Assembly: GCA_051531935.1 (NCBI GenBank)
Contig: JAOPTR010000016.1
Coordinates: forward strand, 310,001-374,000
Direction: 5' to 3'
Length of the DNA: 64,000 nucleotides
Source: OCS116 sp051531935
GTDB taxonomy: Bacteria > Pseudomonadota > Alphaproteobacteria > Rhizobiales > OSC116
Made by a program: the position numbers and the translations under genes. Positions 1-8,587 of this stretch are shown here, one piece after another. The notes beneath the pieces are model-generated. The model worked only from the letters and a program-made list of their open reading frames with translations, had not been told where the DNA came from and made no database searches. Position 1 is the first letter of the stretch, and every line of letters starts with the position of its first letter.

Positions 1-138
1 ACCTGCACCATTGGGGCCGATTATCGCACGCATCTCACCTTGTTCGATGACTAGCGACAGGTTGTTAATGGCTTTAAAACCATCAAAAGCCACATTCACG
101 CCATCTAAATACAGCACTAAATCTCTTGCATGGGTCAT
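1..138 (-). CDS. urtD: urea ABC transporter ATP-binding protein UrtD (partial)
   Basis: Only the first 46 codons are inside the window; the gene continues past the left edge. The translation begins MTHARDLVLYLDGVNVAFDG and reaches the Walker A sequence GPNGAG, as in an ABC ATPase of the branched-chain amino acid/urea type. Its ATG overlaps the urtC stop codon by four bases (ATGA), so translation is probably coupled. The assignment to urtD rests on position directly after urtABC. LivG-type ATPases look alike in this segment, so context carries the call. Confidence 0.85.
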   Translation of the reverse strand, partial: MTHARDLVLYLDGVNVAFDGFKAINNLSLVIEQGEMRAIIGPNGAG

Positions 139-1277
139 GATTCAGCCTCGACATTTTCTATCGGCATGTTGCCAGTTTTGGGAGGGTAAAAACGTTTTTG
201 CAATTGAGCAAACAAACCAACTACGCCTTTGGGTAAAAACAGGGTGGTGGCGACAAATAGCCCGCCAAGTGCGAATAACCAATATTCTGGGAATGCACCT
301 GTAAACCACGTTTTACCGTAATTGATAAGAATGGCACCAATGATAGCGCCAACCAATGTACCACGGCCACCAACGGCTACCCAGATGACAATTTCGATTG
401 AATTGGCAGGGGCAAATTCGCTTGGGTTGATGATACCAACTTGCGGCACATAAAGTGCACCCGCCACACCCGCAAGAATTGATGAAACGATGAATACAAA
501 AAATTTGTAATTTTCGACTTTATAGCCCAAAAAGCGTGTGCGGCTTTCGGCATCGCGTATTGCGATTAACACATTACCGAGCCTTGAGGTGACAATGAAG
601 CGACAAACAAGATAACCAATGGCTAACGCCACACAAGAAGCTGAAAACAGCGCCAGTTTGGTATTGATATTTTGCAGTGAGAAACCCAAAATATCTTTAA
701 AATCGGTAAGGCCGTTATTGCCGCCAAAACCGAAATCGTTTAGGAAGAAAGCTAACAATAATGCGTATGTCATAGCTTGGGTGATGATGGACAAATAAAC
801 ACCATTAACCCGCGAGCGGAAAGCAAACCAACCAAAGACAAAGGCCAACGCGGCTGGCACAAGTGCGATCATAAAAGCAGTGAAGAAGAAGCTATCGAAG
901 CCCAACCAGAACCAAGGTAATTCGTGCCAATCTAGAAACACCATAAAATCTGGCAAGATTGGATCGCCATAAACGCCTCTTGGGCCAATTTGGCGCATGA
1001 GGTACAAGCCCATTGCATAGCCGCCAAGAGCGAAAAATGCACCATGACCAAGCGACAAAATGCCTGCATAGCCCCAGATAAGATCTACACTCAACGCCAA
1101 AAGCGCGTAGCACATATATTTACCAAACAACTGGATTGAATAATCTGGTACATGGAAGAAACTTGTTTCGGGTATAAATTGATTTGAAACAGGCACTAAA
1201 ATAGCCACCGCTAAAAGAATAGCCACAACAAGCCAATGCTTGCCGTTTAATGTGCGCATAAGCATGTGCGTAATCAT
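135..1277 (-). CDS. urtC: urea ABC transporter permease UrtC
   Basis: A 380-residue hydrophobic protein of the LivM/UrtC family, one of the two inner-membrane permeases of the high-affinity urea/short-amide importer. Family features visible are the N-terminal hydrophobic stretch, the loop containing WGYAGILSLGHGAFFALGGY, and the C-terminal VAVGGRGTLVGAIIGA segment of LivHM permeases. The start overlaps the urtB stop by four bases and the stop overlaps urtD, so urtBCD form one translationally coupled unit. UrtC is somewhat longer than LivM, as here. The call relies on the operon order urtA-B-C-D. Confidence 0.92.
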   Translation of the reverse strand: MITHMLMRTLNGKHWLVVAILLAVAILVPVSNQFIPETSFFHVPDYSIQLFGKYMCYALLALSVDLIWGYAGILSLGHGAFFALGGYAMGLYLMRQIGPRGVYGDPILPDFMVFLDWHELPWFWLGFDSFFFTAFMIALVPAALAFVFGWFAFRSRVNGVYLSIITQAMTYALLLAFFLNDFGFGGNNGLTDFKDILGFSLQNINTKLALFSASCVALAIGYLVCRFIVTSRLGNVLIAIRDAESRTRFLGYKVENYKFFVFIVSSILAGVAGALYVPQVGIINPSEFAPANSIEIVIWVAVGGRGTLVGAIIGAILINYGKTWFTGAFPEYWLFALGGLFVATTLFLPKGVVGLFAQLQKRFYPPKTGNMPIENVEAES

Positions 1278-2902
1278 TGATCCACCGCCCTTCCCTTGAG
1301 CGCGAATAAGCCGCGCGGCCGCTTTTGAATGAATAGAATGATGAATACGAGCACTAGAATTTTGCCCAATACAGCGCCTGCATAAGGTTCTAAAAACTTA
1401 TTGGCAATGCCCAATGAGAAGGCGCCAACTAAAGTGCCCCATAAGCTACCAACACCACCAAACACCACAACCATAAAGCTATCTACTATATAGGTTTGGC
1501 CCAAATTTGGGCTTACATTGTCGATTTGGCTTAGCGCCACGCCTGCAATACCCGCAATGCCTGAACCTAAACCAAAAGTTAGGCTATCGACCCATTTTGT
1601 ACGAATGCCCATAGACCCTGCCATACGGCGATTTTGCACCACAGCGCGCATTTGCAAGCCAAAGCTTGTGCGGCGCATGACATAAAACAGCACAGCAAAA
1701 ACAGCCAGTGCAAACAGGATGATGTAAAAACGATTGAGAGTTAAAGTAAGTTGGCCAAAATCTATAGAACCTGACATGAAGCTTGGGTTGCCAACTTCGC
1801 GGTTATTGGGCCCAAAGATTGTGCGCACGGCTTGTTGCAAGATAAGCGATACGCCCCAAGTGGCAAGCAGAGTTTCAAGCGGTCTACCATATAAGTAACG
1901 GATGATGCCACGCTCCATAATCACACCAATACCACCTGCCACTAAAAATGCTGCGGGTAGCGCTAAAAATAATGAATAATCGAATAGGCTTGGTGCCGAT
2001 GTGCGGATGACATCTTGCACCATAAAGGTTACATAAGCGCCGATCATGACCATTTCGCCATGTGCCATATTGATGACGCCCATCACGCCAAATGTAATGG
2101 CTAGGCCAATGGCGGCAAGTAATAAAACTGAGCCTAAACTAAGGCCGTAAAGTACGTTTTGGCCGACATTCCAAAAGGATTGACTGCTTTTTATATTTTT
2201 GATGGCGCGACTGGCAGATGCTAATATTTTCTCATCTTGCCCCTCGATAATTGTCAGCGGTGTTAGGATGGCTAGCACATCATTACCGCCCAATAACTCG
2301 AGATATTCGATGGCGACAACTCTTTGTTCAATTGGCCGATCTGACCCTGCAACCGTTGCTGCTTGTGCGGTTTGCATAACTTCTTTAATGTCGGCGTTTT
2401 TCTCCTGCTCAATGGCTTTTTCTAGAGTTTCTAACGCTGTTATATCGCGAGATTTTAGCACAGCTTGTGCAGCTTTTAGCCTTATCTCATCATCTTCACT
2501 TAGCAATGTAAGCTTACCTAGAACCGCGCTTAGTTTACGGCGCAATTTATTGTTGGTTTTAATTTTTTTAAGGGCTTTTTTGTTATCAGTACCCGCATCG
2601 GCACCGGTTACCGCATCGGTAAGTAGAAAGCCATCTCCACCTTTTTTGATGATGTAAATTTTGTTGTCTGTTTTACGGACATATAGGTTGCTTTCGGCCA
2701 AAGCTGTTACAATTTCTGCAACGCGGGCATCGCCACTTGCCACCAAAGCATCAACTGCTTTGCCTTTTTTATTAAAGCTTTTTTGATTTAAATCTAAAAC
2801 TAATTTTGTGAGTGTTTGCTCATCGGCAGCAACTATGCTTGCGCCCGCAATAAGTGACATTAAAACACTTAATATGAGTAAAAAATTCCGTATCAATGGC
2901 AT
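1274..2902 (-). CDS. urtB: urea ABC transporter permease UrtB
   Basis: A 542-residue protein with a signal peptide (about residues 1-26, ending VAADE), a charged alpha-helical extracytoplasmic region to about residue 240, and then a LivH-type permease domain (GLSLGSVLLLAAIGLAITFGV; VVFGGVGSLWGTLVGA). The long N-terminal extension is what separates UrtB from the ordinary LivH permease and makes the urea assignment solid. It lies 140 bp behind urtA, with an inverted repeat and U-run in the gap. It overlaps urtC by four bases. Confidence 0.95.
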   Translation of the reverse strand: MPLIRNFLLILSVLMSLIAGASIVAADEQTLTKLVLDLNQKSFNKKGKAVDALVASGDARVAEIVTALAESNLYVRKTDNKIYIIKKGGDGFLLTDAVTGADAGTDNKKALKKIKTNNKLRRKLSAVLGKLTLLSEDDEIRLKAAQAVLKSRDITALETLEKAIEQEKNADIKEVMQTAQAATVAGSDRPIEQRVVAIEYLELLGGNDVLAILTPLTIIEGQDEKILASASRAIKNIKSSQSFWNVGQNVLYGLSLGSVLLLAAIGLAITFGVMGVINMAHGEMVMIGAYVTFMVQDVIRTSAPSLFDYSLFLALPAAFLVAGGIGVIMERGIIRYLYGRPLETLLATWGVSLILQQAVRTIFGPNNREVGNPSFMSGSIDFGQLTLTLNRFYIILFALAVFAVLFYVMRRTSFGLQMRAVVQNRRMAGSMGIRTKWVDSLTFGLGSGIAGIAGVALSQIDNVSPNLGQTYIVDSFMVVVFGGVGSLWGTLVGAFSLGIANKFLEPYAGAVLGKILVLVFIILFIQKRPRGLFALKGRAVDQ

Positions 2903-2918
2903 TGAACCACCCCCCCTT

Positions 2919-2964
2919 ATAAAAACCAGACCTCATCCTCCTAGATGGTGAGAATGAAATCTGG
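2919..2964 (-). terminator. intrinsic terminator/attenuator between urtA and urtB
   Basis: On the minus strand, 2964-2953 pairs with 2937-2926. This gives a 12-bp stem in which every position pairs if three G-U wobbles are allowed, with a 15-nt loop. A run of five T follows (2925-2921). It sits just after the urtA stop and before urtB, so it probably lets most transcripts end after the binding-protein gene, giving UrtA in excess over the membrane parts. Confidence 0.7.
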
Positions 2965-3042
2965 GTTTTAAAGCGTCTAACCATAGACTTAAGTTCATCC
3001 TATACGATTCGCTTAAGTCCAAAAGTGTTAATATTCAAAAGC

Positions 3043-4341
3043 TTATTCAGCAGCGCCGCCACATTTACCAGTCACAACATTAAAGTTGCCACATGCTAAA
3101 GGCTTACGCCAATCTGAAATTAGGTCTTTTGAACCAGGTAGGAAATCAGACCAAGCATCACCAGCCACAAGGCCATCAGTAGAACTCACGATGTCAAATT
3201 GACCATCTTCTTGAATTTCGCCAATAAGCACAGGTTTTGTGATGTGATGATTTGGAAGCATGCTTGAATAACCACCAGAAAGGTTTGGTACAGCGATGCC
3301 GATAATGGCTTCTTCCACTGCATCAGTTTCTGTAGTGCCGGCTTTTTCAACAGCTTGAACCCACATATTGAAACCAATAAAATGAGCTTCCATTGGGTCA
3401 TTTGTCACGCGATTTTCATCTTTAGTGAATGCTTTCCAAGTTTGAACAAATTCAGCGTTCACTTCTGCATCTACAGATTGGAAATAGTTCCAAGCGGCTA
3501 AATGACCAACAAGTGGTTTTGTATCTAGGCCAGCAAGTTCTTCTTCGCCAACTGAGAACGCAATCACAGGAATGTCGCCAGCTTCTACGCCTTGGTTGCC
3601 CAATTCTTTGTAGAATGGAATGTTTGCATCGCCATTAATTGTTGAAACAACAGCTGTTTTCTTGCCTGTTGAACCGAATTTTTTAATGTCTGATACAATT
3701 GTTTGCCAATCTGAATGACCAAATGGTGTGTAATTGATCATGATGTCTTCAGCAGCAACACCTTTTGCAAGCAAATAAGCTTCGAGAATTTTATTTGTTG
3801 TGCGCGGGTAAACATAGTCAGTACCAGCAAGAACCCAGCGTTGCACTTCTTCTTCAGCGATTAGATAATCTACCGCAGGAATAGCTTGTTGGTTAGGAGC
3901 AGCACCTGTGTAGAATACGTTTTTAGAAGATTCTTCACCTTCATATTGCACAGGGTAGAACATAAGACCGTTCATTTCTTCGATCACTGGCAATACTGAT
4001 TTACGTGAAACTGATGTCCAAGCACCAAAAATAACGTCTACTTCTTTAGGGCCTAAAAGCTCACGAGCTTTTTCGGCAAATAAAGGCCAGTTAGATGCAG
4101 GATCTACAACCACAGCTTCAAGCTGCTTACCCAAAAGACCGCCTTTTTTGTTTTGCTCTTCGACAAGCATTAGCATTGTGTCTTTTAGTGTGGTTTCGGA
4201 AATAGCCATTGTGCCTGAAAGTGAATGAAGCACACCAACTTTAATGGTGTCAGCAGCAGATACGATTGCGCTTGAACCCATAAGTGCAGCACCAATAACC
4301 ATGGCAGATAAAGCTTTACGGCTAAATTTGTTATTTAACAT
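3043..4341 (-). CDS. urtA: urea ABC transporter substrate-binding protein UrtA
   Basis: A 432-residue periplasmic binding protein with a Sec signal peptide (about residues 1-30, ending IVSAADT). The mature start IKVGVLHSLSGTMAISE is typical of UrtA/FmdD short-chain amide binding proteins, and length fits the family. It captures urea or short amides for UrtBCDE. It is the first gene of urtABCD and is preceded by a sigma-54 promoter, which fits nitrogen-controlled expression. FmdD (formamide) is the nearest alternative. Confidence 0.95.
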   Translation of the reverse strand: MLNNKFSRKALSAMVIGAALMGSSAIVSAADTIKVGVLHSLSGTMAISETTLKDTMLMLVEEQNKKGGLLGKQLEAVVVDPASNWPLFAEKARELLGPKEVDVIFGAWTSVSRKSVLPVIEEMNGLMFYPVQYEGEESSKNVFYTGAAPNQQAIPAVDYLIAEEEVQRWVLAGTDYVYPRTTNKILEAYLLAKGVAAEDIMINYTPFGHSDWQTIVSDIKKFGSTGKKTAVVSTINGDANIPFYKELGNQGVEAGDIPVIAFSVGEEELAGLDTKPLVGHLAAWNYFQSVDAEVNAEFVQTWKAFTKDENRVTNDPMEAHFIGFNMWVQAVEKAGTTETDAVEEAIIGIAVPNLSGGYSSMLPNHHITKPVLIGEIQEDGQFDIVSSTDGLVAGDAWSDFLPGSKDLISDWRKPLACGNFNVVTGKCGGAAE

Positions 4342-4397
4342 AATATTCTCCCCTTAAAATTCTTTAATTACGATTCATTGTTTACAGGAATTCAATT

Positions 4398-4413
4398 TGC
4401 AATCTTCATGCCA
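4398..4413 (-). promoter_or_regulatory. sigma-54 (RpoN) promoter of urtA
   Basis: The minus strand reads TGGCATGAAGATTGCA, matching the RpoN consensus TGGCAYG-N4-TTGCW. The invariant GG (-24) and GC (-12) are separated by exactly ten bases. Predicted transcription starts near 4387, about 45 bp before the urtA ATG at 4341. Urea uptake under NtrC/RpoN control is established in several proteobacteria. No clear NtrC box (GCACC-N-GGTGC) was found upstream. Confidence 0.8.
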
Positions 4414-4512
4414 TAAATTAATAATTTATTCACACATTGTAAACCGTTGATATATATGACTATAAATAACTTAAGGCGAATAATTTAAATTTTATTTGGT
4501 TTTGTTGATTAA

Positions 4513-4529
4513 AAAATAGTCACTATTTT
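4513..4529. promoter_or_regulatory. perfect 17-bp inverted repeat, candidate operator or activator site
   Basis: AAAATAGT-C-ACTATTTT is a perfect palindrome around one central base, in the divergent region between urtA and the SDR gene. Its centre lies about 134 bp upstream of the predicted urtA transcription start, where sigma-54 activators usually bind, and about 110 bp upstream of the SDR start. The binding protein is unknown. Confidence 0.45.
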
Positions 4530-4632
4530 CTTATATGCCTAAATTTTAACCTTAATGATTTTATTGCGAGATTATGGCTGTCGTGATAGATTTTATGCAG
4601 TTAGGTTAACGTTAAACTTAGGGAGTGCGACT

Positions 4633-5406
4633 ATGTATATGCAAAAACAACGATTAGATGGCAATATTGCTCTGATTACAGGAGCGAACCGTGGCATTGG
4701 GCGACACACTGCCAATGCGCTAGCCGAAGCAGGCGCTCATGTTATTTTAACTGGCCGCGACGAAGAGATGCTCGGCCAAGCCGCAGAAGAGTTAAAAAGC
4801 TTAGGACATAAAGCCGACATCAGAGCTTTAGATGTGACCTCATCGGAACAAACCAATGAAGTGGCAGCATGGGCGAATAAAGACATTGGAAATGTGGATA
4901 TTTTGATTGCCAATGCAGGCATTGCATGGCCAAGCACAAATGCTGAGGACATGCCAGATGAGACTTGGCTAAAGGTGATTGATGTTAATTTAAATGGTTG
5001 TTTTTGGTCGTGCCGTGCTTTTGGTAAATATATGCTAGAGCGCCAAAAAGGGTCTATTGTCACTGTGGGGTCTATGTCTGGGTTTGTATCTAACAAGCCG
5101 CAAAACCAAGTTCAATATAACGCATCAAAAGCTGCCATGCACCATATGACAAAATCGTTAGCAGGCGAATGGGCAGAGCGCGGTGTGCGCGTTAATGCTG
5201 TTGCGCCAACTTACGTTGATACAGAAATGAGCAATATCGCGTTTTTAGACCCGAAAAATAGCGTGCCTTGGATGGAAGGCACACCCATGAAACGGATGAT
5301 TGGTGCTGAAGAAGTGGCTTCGGTGAATTTATTTTTAGCATCCGAAGCGGCTAGCGGCATGACAGGCAGTGTATTGCTGGTCGATGCGGGATATACCATT
5401 TGGTAG
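4633..5406 (+). CDS. short-chain dehydrogenase/reductase (SDR)
   Basis: A 257-residue classical SDR: NAD(P)-binding TGANRGIG near residue 17, the NAG motif (IANAGIA), catalytic Ser (TVGSMSG), YNASK as the YxxxK pair, and VDAGYTIW at the C-terminus. ATG 4633 was chosen because GGGAG (4621-4625) lies 7 nt upstream; an in-frame ATG at 4639 is possible, and the open frame reaches back to 4555 without a ribosome site. It is transcribed divergently from urtA. The substrate is unknown; polyol or sugar-type SDRs look like this. Confidence 0.85.
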   Translation: MYMQKQRLDGNIALITGANRGIGRHTANALAEAGAHVILTGRDEEMLGQAAEELKSLGHKADIRALDVTSSEQTNEVAAWANKDIGNVDILIANAGIAWPSTNAEDMPDETWLKVIDVNLNGCFWSCRAFGKYMLERQKGSIVTVGSMSGFVSNKPQNQVQYNASKAAMHHMTKSLAGEWAERGVRVNAVAPTYVDTEMSNIAFLDPKNSVPWMEGTPMKRMIGAEEVASVNLFLASEAASGMTGSVLLVDAGYTIW

Positions 5407-5437
5407 AAATTACATCTTGTTTTCTATCTGCGCGCAC

Positions 5438-6232
5438 TTAACCATCTGATTCAACTTTGTTGGTTAAGCTGCGGAATTGTTTTACACTTTGCGCAGCACC
5501 AATCGCGATGAAGCGAGAATCGCCAGACACAGTGACCATATTAAAGCCCCAATCAATGGCGCGCTTGGCATATTCGGGTGTGCCACAATGTAAGGCACAG
5601 AGGATATTGGCTTGTTTGCAGGCTTTGACAATTTTCTTGAGAGCGCTTATTATTTCGGCCTCTTCTCTATCAAAGCTTGGTTTTAAATGACCATCACTTA
5701 AGCTTAACGAGAGATCTACTGGCCCCACATATATGCCATCTAGGCCTTTTGTGGCGGCAATTTCATCTAGATTGCTCATAGCCTCGGTGGTTTCGACCAT
5801 GACGAAAGATAAAACTTGCTCATTGGCATTTTCGTAATAATCTGCGCCTTCGGATACCATGGCACGGGCGGGGCCAAAGGAGCGTTCACCCAATGGGGGG
5901 TAATACATATATGAAACAAATTCAGCGGCTTGTGCAGCGGTGTTGACCATTGGGCAAATTACACCCAACGCGCCACTATCCAGCACCTTCATTATAGCTG
6001 CAGGGTCTAACCACGGCACGCGTGCCATTGGCACCACACCTGACGCGCGCATAGCCTGAAACATGGGCACAACATCGCTAATATCCAATACACCATGCTG
6101 AATATCAATCGAGATGCTGTCATAATCTTGAGCGGCCATAATCTCGGCGCTATAACCATTGCCAATTGACAACCAACCGTTTAAAACTGGTTTTTCTGCG
6201 GCGAATATTGCCTTTAATTTATTTTTAAACAT
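5438..6232 (-). CDS. HpcH/HpaI family aldolase
   Basis: A 264-residue class II pyruvate aldolase of the HpcH/HpaI family, cleaving 2-keto-3-deoxy acids such as 2-keto-3-deoxyrhamnonate or 4-hydroxy-2-oxoheptanedioate. Family signatures: NGWLSIGNGYSAEIMA at the N-terminus, DSISIDIQHGVLD, the metal ligand region VMVETTEAMSNLDEIAA, and GIYVGPVDLSLS. The start MFKNKLKAIF (6232) matches the family N-terminus; the frame extends to a GTG at 6295, which would add 21 atypical residues. It faces the SDR gene tail to tail. The exact substrate cannot be read from sequence. Confidence 0.85.
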   Translation of the reverse strand: MFKNKLKAIFAAEKPVLNGWLSIGNGYSAEIMAAQDYDSISIDIQHGVLDISDVVPMFQAMRASGVVPMARVPWLDPAAIMKVLDSGALGVICPMVNTAAQAAEFVSYMYYPPLGERSFGPARAMVSEGADYYENANEQVLSFVMVETTEAMSNLDEIAATKGLDGIYVGPVDLSLSLSDGHLKPSFDREEAEIISALKKIVKACKQANILCALHCGTPEYAKRAIDWGFNMVTVSGDSRFIAIGAAQSVKQFRSLTNKVESDG

Positions 6233-6689
6233 ACGTATTCCACTTGTTGTTTTTGAGCCGCTATGCTCCGTAAAATTCGATATAATTATCACCACTGCGG
6301 GAGCAACATCACGACTTGAATTAGGGCAAATTTTTACACGATTCTAGCTTCACTATACCTTACCTATTGATTCAATATTTTGACATAAATTACTAATTTA
6401 CTTCGGATTCTCCTATCGTACGGCCAGTATCAGAAGTTAAGAAATCAAAATTACAACTTACATTTTCTTGGCAAAAAAACTTACTGAATATACAGCCATA
6501 ATCACGCTTATATTTTTACTTTTTGCGCAACCAAAAATGCTTTATCTGCGGCTAAATCCTCATCCGACAATTCGACTTTATGTGATCTGGTTGGAAAATC
6601 AAGCTTGATTATTTTACCGCGTTTTTATACGACTATAGGCTAGGATAAAATTCATAGACTTAAAAATTTAATCCGCATAGGTTTAGCAA
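6233..6689. other. 457-bp non-coding interval with a possible gene remnant
   Basis: This is the promoter region of the aldolase (minus) and the P1 hydrolase (plus). On the minus strand, 6621-6508 encodes a 37-residue open frame (RGKIIKLDFPTRSHKVELSD at its start) with protein-like composition, no start codon and a stop just upstream. The piece GKIIKLDFP recalls PhzF-type isomerases, but this is weak. The rest is AT-rich and I see no clear promoter consensus. Confidence 0.4.
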
Positions 6690-7715
6690 ATGACAAATAT
6701 TTCTATCGGCAAAAGAAACCTTATCAGTGATGTTGACGGCATTACGATTGGTAATATTTCGAACCAAAAATTAAAATCTGGCGTGACTGCCATTGTATGT
6801 GATGAACCCACTATTGCCAGTGTGCATGTGATGGGCGGCGCCCCTGGCACGCGTGATACCGAGCTTTTAAGCCCCGAAAATATTGTCGATCATGTTGATG
6901 GTTTGGTACTATCGGGTGGCTCGGCATTTGGCATTGATGCGGGTGCTGGCGCCATGGCGGCCATGCAACAAGCAGGCCGCGGGTTTGAAATTGGCGATGT
7001 GCGTGTGCCGATTACCCCTGCTGCGATATTGTTTGACCTGTTAAATGGTGGCGACAAAGATTGGGGCAGATACCCCCCTTATCGTGAAATGGGGTTTGAT
7101 GCTGTACAAGCTGCTGATGTTGAGTTTGAATTAGGGTCTGTTGGTGCAGGCACTGGCGCGCTTGCCGCCAATTGTAAAGGCGGCCTTGGCTCGGCCTCGA
7201 GCATTATTACATTTGAAGATGGGCAACAAATTACCATTGGCGCAATCGTGGCGGCAAACCCGCTAGGCTCACCATTGGTGGGTGAAAGCAATCGCTTTTG
7301 GGCTGCGCCATTTGAAATGGATGATGAATTTGGTGGCTTGGGAATTGCAAGCCCCTTCCCCGCAAATGCTTATGATTTACGCATAAAAGGCCGAGACGCG
7401 CAAAAGAGTGGCGCGAATACAACCATTGCGGTGATTGCAACCGACGCTTGCCTCACAACATCGCAAGCCAAACGCTTGGCTGTGGCGAGCCATGATGGTT
7501 TTGCCCGCGCTATTTACCCTAGCCACACCCCCCTTGATGGCGATTTAATATTTGCATTGGCAACAGGGAAATCTGGCGTGACACCAGATGTTAGCCAACA
7601 AATTGACCTTGGCGCGATTGCCGCCAACACCATGAGCCGCGCCATTGCCCGCGGTATATACGCAGCCCGCAAAGCTGAGAATGATGTCCTACCTGCTTGG
7701 AATGATTTGCGCTAA
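6690..7715 (+). CDS. P1 family (S58/DmpA-like) N-terminal nucleophile hydrolase
   Basis: A 341-residue member of the DmpA/NylC group: self-cleaving aminopeptidases, beta-peptidyl aminopeptidases and oligoamide hydrolases. Visible signatures are DVDGITIGN at the N-terminus, GLVLSGGSAFGID, and GANTTIAVIATDA. In this family autocleavage occurs before a Ser/Thr nucleophile, so Asn243-Thr244 is the predicted cleavage site with Thr as nucleophile, as in NylC. No signal peptide, so cytoplasmic. The M20 peptidase and oligopeptide ABC operon follows, so the substrate is probably an imported peptide or amide. Which amide is unknown. Confidence 0.85.
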   Translation: MTNISIGKRNLISDVDGITIGNISNQKLKSGVTAIVCDEPTIASVHVMGGAPGTRDTELLSPENIVDHVDGLVLSGGSAFGIDAGAGAMAAMQQAGRGFEIGDVRVPITPAAILFDLLNGGDKDWGRYPPYREMGFDAVQAADVEFELGSVGAGTGALAANCKGGLGSASSIITFEDGQQITIGAIVAANPLGSPLVGESNRFWAAPFEMDDEFGGLGIASPFPANAYDLRIKGRDAQKSGANTTIAVIATDACLTTSQAKRLAVASHDGFARAIYPSHTPLDGDLIFALATGKSGVTPDVSQQIDLGAIAANTMSRAIARGIYAARKAENDVLPAWNDLR

Positions 7716-7729
7716 TTATTGAATTGCGC

Positions 7730-7758
7730 TTGACAGGTGCTTTATTTTATTTAATGCT
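7730..7758 (+). promoter_or_regulatory. sigma-70-type promoter for the GntR-M20-ABC operon
   Basis: A perfect -35 TTGACA (7730-7735) is followed after 16-17 bp by a weak -10 (TAATGC/AATGCT, 7752-7758; TGCTAT at 7755 is an alternative). The predicted start falls within the palindrome at 7758-7775. Confidence 0.5.
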
Positions 7759-7775
7759 ATTTATACGTATAAATA
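7758..7775. promoter_or_regulatory. perfect 18-bp palindrome, likely GntR operator
   Basis: TATTTATACGTATAAATA is a perfect inverted repeat overlapping the expected transcription start and ending 5 bp before the AAGG ribosome site of the GntR gene at 7792. FadR-subfamily GntR proteins bind short palindromes of this size, and autoregulation from this position is common. That this GntR protein binds here is inferred from position only. Confidence 0.6.
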
Positions 7776-7791
7776 TAATTAAGGTTAAAAA

Positions 7792-8586
7792 TTGCCAATC
7801 GATAAATTTAATTTCACCCAAAATGACGCAGAACCCAGCAAAAGGTCTGACCGTATTGCCAATGACATTAAGCGTTGGGTGATGGATAACGAGCTTACCG
7901 AAGGTGACAAGTTACCGCATGAAAAACAGCTGATTGAAATTTTTAATTGTGCCAAAGGTACAATGCGTGAGGCTCTGAAATCTTTAGAAGTTCAAGGTTT
8001 AATATCCATCCGCACAGGGCCATCTGGTGGGCCGAAATTAATACAAGTGAGCCACAAGCGCACAAGTGATTTATTGCGTAACTTTATGCAATTTCGCGAC
8101 ATTAGCGTTGAGCAAATTTACCAAATGCGGAAAATCATTGAAGTGGAACTGGCGGAATCGGTTGTGGGACTATTGCCGCACGATGTTTTGGAAAAACTAA
8201 GCAGCCAAATATCTACCTGTTGCGCAGCTCCTGCTCATCAATCTCGGCAAAATCAACATTTGGGATTGCGCGAAAAAGAGTTGGATTTTCATGATGTGTT
8301 GGCTGAATATTGCCCCAACCCGCTATTAAGTTTCCATGCAAAATTTCTAAATGATCTGCTGCGTAATTTTATTGAATTTAAATATGACCACATTTCTCAA
8401 TACGAAACTTTCACTCATTCTAACATAAATTATCACCGCCAATTGGTGGATGCTTACAAAGCCAATGATGCCAAAGCTGTGCGGGAAATTATGACAGAAC
8501 ATATGCTTGATTGCGAAAAGCATACTTTATCATTGAACGCAATTTTGACCAAAAATTTACTTTTAAACCGACAAGTAAGAAATTAA
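7792..8586 (+). CDS. GntR family transcriptional regulator, FCD (FadR-type)
   Basis: A 264-residue regulator. The N-terminal winged helix-turn-helix spans about residues 18-85 (GDKLPHEKQLIEIFNCAKGTMREALKSLE, then GLISIRTGPSGG), followed by an all-helical FCD ligand domain with candidate metal-binding His residues. The start is TTG at 7792, supported by AAGG 7 nt upstream (7781-7784); no suitable ATG lies nearby. It heads the M20-ABC-dehydrogenase operon, whose substrate or product is probably its ligand. Length is usual for the family. Confidence 0.85.
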   Translation: MPIDKFNFTQNDAEPSKRSDRIANDIKRWVMDNELTEGDKLPHEKQLIEIFNCAKGTMREALKSLEVQGLISIRTGPSGGPKLIQVSHKRTSDLLRNFMQFRDISVEQIYQMRKIIEVELAESVVGLLPHDVLEKLSSQISTCCAAPAHQSRQNQHLGLREKELDFHDVLAEYCPNPLLSFHAKFLNDLLRNFIEFKYDHISQYETFTHSNINYHRQLVDAYKANDAKAVREIMTEHMLDCEKHTLSLNAILTKNLLLNRQVRN

Positions 8587-8587
8587 A

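Noticed and set aside
2199..2657. A 152-codon plus-strand open frame inside urtB
   Set aside because: It is antisense to the UrtB N-terminal domain; Ser-rich composition is typical of a shadow frame.
4555..4632. Extended SDR start at 4555
   Set aside because: No ribosome site there; the added residues do not match the SDR N-terminus, while 4633 has GGGAG upstream.
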